Shown here in pieces: positions 62,320 to 64,000 of a stretch of 64,000 nt of DNA. Each line of letters begins with the position of its first letter. The first letter of the stretch is position 1. The notes beneath the pieces were generated by a model. That model saw only the letters and a list, made by a program, of their open reading frames with translations, was not told the origin of the DNA and did not search any database. The stretch is from Vibrio pelagius (GTDB lineage: Bacteria; Pseudomonadota; Gammaproteobacteria; Enterobacterales; Vibrionaceae). The translations under genes and the position numbers were made by a program. The stretch lies in NCBI RefSeq assembly GCF_024347575.1, contig NZ_AP025503.1:2666001-2730000 (forward strand), read 5' to 3'.

Positions 62320-63483
62320 TTACGCCTTAGCGCGCTCTTCTAGCATAGCAACTGCTGGAAGTACTTTACCTTCAACGAACTCAAGGAAAGCACCGCCGCC
62401 AGTAGAGATGTAAGAAACGTCAGCTTTGATACCGAACTTGTCGATAGCTGCTAGCGTGTCACCACCACCTGCTACAGAGAAACCTGCAGACTCAGCGATT
62501 GCTTTAGAGATACCTGCTGTACCCGCTTCGAAGTTCTTGAACTCGAATACGCCTACAGGACCGTTCCAAAGGATAGTTTTAGCGTTGCCGATGATTTCAG
62601 CTAGAGCCGCTGTTGATTCTGGACCTAGGTCAAAGATCATGTCGTCGTCTGCAACTTCAGAAACGTGCTTGATTTCAGCTTCTGCGTTCTCATCGAATGC
62701 TTTTGCACATGCTACGTCAGTTGCAACTGGGATAGCACACTCTTTCATTAGCTTTTGAGCGGTTTCAACTAGGTCTGCTTCGTATAGAGACTTACCTACG
62801 TTATGGCCTTCCGCAGCGATGAAGGTGTTCGCGATACCACCACCAACAACAAGTTGGTCAGCAACTTTAGATAGAGACTCAAGAACCGTCAGTTTAGTAG
62901 AAACTTTAGAACCACCAACGATAGCCACAAGTGGACGCTCTGGGTTGTCCATTGCTTTACCTAGTGCTTCTAGCTCAGCAGCAAGAAGAGGACCAGCACA
63001 CGCTACAGGAGCGTAAGTACCAACGCCGTGAGTAGATGCTTGTGCACGGTGAGCCGTACCGAATGCATCCATTACGAAGATGTCACATAGAGATGCGTAT
63101 GCTTTAGATAGCTCTTCTTCGTTCTTCTTCTCGCCTTTGTTGAAGCGAACGTTTTCTAGAACAACGAGCTCACCAGCGTTTAGCTCTAGGCCGTTTAGGT
63201 AGTCTTTAGCTAGTTTAACTTCGCAGTCTAGTGCGTCGTTTAGGTAGTTAACTACAGGTTGTAGAGAGAACTCTTCGTTGTACTCGCCTTCCGTTGGGCG
63301 ACCAAGGTGTGAAGTAACCATTACTTTTGCACCAGCTTCTAGACAAAGCTTGATAGTTGGTAGAGATGCAAGGATACGAGCATCTGAAGTTACTTTACCG
63401 TCTTTTACTGGTACGTTTAGGTCAGCACGGATAAATACGCGTTTACCTGCTAGTTCCAGGTCAGTCATCTTGATCACAGACAT
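62320..63483 (-). CDS. pgk: Phosphoglycerate kinase
   Basis: About 387 residues with [11 protein letters not shown] at the N-terminus and the C-terminal [13 protein letters not shown] nucleotide loop. It makes ATP in glycolysis. The ATG at 63483 fits GAGG; the listed upstream start at 63498 does not. Confidence 0.97.
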   Translation of the reverse strand: MSVIKMTDLELAGKRVFIRADLNVPVKDGKVTSDARILASLPTIKLCLEAGAKVMVTSHLGRPTEGEYNEEFSLQPVVNYLNDALDCEVKLAKDYLNGLELNAGELVVLENVRFNKGEKKNEEELSKAYASLCDIFVMDAFGTAHRAQASTHGVGTYAPVACAGPLLAAELEALGKAMDNPERPLVAIVGGSKVSTKLTVLESLSKVADQLVVGGGIANTFIAAEGHNVGKSLYEADLVETAQKLMKECAIPVATDVACAKAFDENAEAEIKHVSEVADDDMIFDLGPESTAALAEIIGNAKTILWNGPVGVFEFKNFEAGTAGISKAIAESAGFSVAGGGDTLAAIDKFGIKADVSYISTGGGAFLEFVEGKVLPAVAMLEERAKA

Positions 63484-63634
63484 GATTTGTCCTCTCAAAT
63501 TTAAATAAATATAAAGTTTTGGAAACTCAGCAACCCTGCTAAGCCTATAAATTCTTCAACTGGTCATAATATGTGGATACTTGGGATTTATTTCAAGCTT
63601 AAAAATAAATAATCCGCATATTTGCGTCCGGGCT

Positions 63635-64000
63635 CTACTTCTCGCCTTCGGAAGCCTGCATTGCAAGTACCGTATCCAGCATTCGGTTTGCAAAGCCCCA
63701 TTCATTATCACACCACACTAGCATTTTTACTAAGTGGCCGTTGCTCACTCTGGTTTGAGTACCATCCACAATCGCGCTATGAGGATCGTGATTAAAGTCG
63801 ATGGATACAAGCGGTGCTTCAGTATAGTCAACGATGTTGTGTAATGTACACTGAGATGCCTTAACAATGGTTTGATTTACGTCATTAACTTTCACATTCG
63901 TATTAATTGTGACACTTAGATCCATTGCTGTAACGTTAACCGTCGGTACTCGCACAGAAATCGCTTCAAACTTGTTAGAAAATTTCGGAAAGATTCGTTC
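63635..64000 (-). CDS. epd: D-erythrose-4-phosphate dehydrogenase, N-terminus outside window
   Basis: The C-terminal 121 residues, open to the right edge, of a GapA-like dehydrogenase: [30 protein letters not shown] and [16 protein letters not shown]. The position ahead of pgk and fbaA and these residues fit Epd, which makes 4-phosphoerythronate for vitamin B6 synthesis, rather than GapA. Confidence 0.9.
   Translation of the reverse strand, partial: ERIFPKFSNKFEAISVRVPTVNVTAMDLSVTINTNVKVNDVNQTIVKASQCTLHNIVDYTEAPLVSIDFNHDPHSAIVDGTQTRVSNGHLVKMLVWCDNEWGFANRMLDTVLAMQASEGEK

Overview
The window is a 64 kb piece of chromosome from a gammaproteobacterium that is almost certainly a Vibrio (Vibrionaceae). 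The support is gene order and protein sequence together: oadGAB next to a tRNA-Arg/tRNA-Ser array, csrA-aspartokinase-alaS-recA-pncC-mutS, rpoS-nlpD-pcm-surE-truD-ispFD-ftsB-eno-pyrG-mazG-relA-rlmD with divergent barA, acpS-pdxJ-recO-era-rnc-lepB-lepA-rseCBA-rpoE with divergent nadB, and zapA-ssrS-ygfA-rpiA-serA-yggE-argP/argO followed by mscS-fbaA-pgk-epd. The species cannot be fixed from the sequence alone. Nearly all of it is core genome. I see no prophage, insertion sequence, CRISPR array or plasmid module.

Layout. 1-2.8 kb: an M16 peptidase (cut by the window edge), a DedA-type membrane protein and a quinone-oxidoreductase-like enzyme. 3-6.3 kb: the Na+-pumping oxaloacetate decarboxylase operon. 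6.5-8 kb: ten tRNA genes, eight tRNA-Arg(ACG) and two tRNA-Ser(GCT). 8.3-17.7 kb: csrA, aspartokinase, alaS, a DUF805 gene where recX is usually found, recA with an SOS box, pncC and mutS. 17.7-32.1 kb: the rpoS-to-rlmD block. 32.3-35.1 kb: barA. 35.2-46.4 kb: the lep/rse/rpoE block and nadB. 46.4-56.2 kb: cptA-sdhE, ygfZ, a YbaK-like gene, ytfK, the ubiquinone hydroxylases ubiI and ubiH, ygfB, zapA, 6S RNA, ygfA, rpiA and serA. 56.3-64 kb: yggE, argP/argO, a TetR regulator with a divergent small membrane protein, mscS, and the fbaA-pgk-epd glycolytic cluster.

Functional themes. The window holds much of the cell's global regulation and stress equipment: csrA and its upstream sensor BarA; RelA and YtfK for (p)ppGpp; RpoE with its Rse control proteins; RpoS; RecA; and 6S RNA.

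The most striking observation is that rpoS is broken. A perfect 10-bp tandem duplication at 18074-18093 shifts the frame and stops the protein before sigma regions 3.2 and 4. Removing one copy restores a normal 335-residue reading frame. Other points worth a second look are a diverged second copy of the eno 3' end plus terminator just downstream of eno, a tRNA-Arg array built from alternating isodecoders, two copies of a cloverleaf-like intergenic repeat, a TetR operator that fills the spacer of a near-consensus promoter, a possible small RNA near 48.85 kb, and the absence of recX. I did not find a clearly new multi-gene system.
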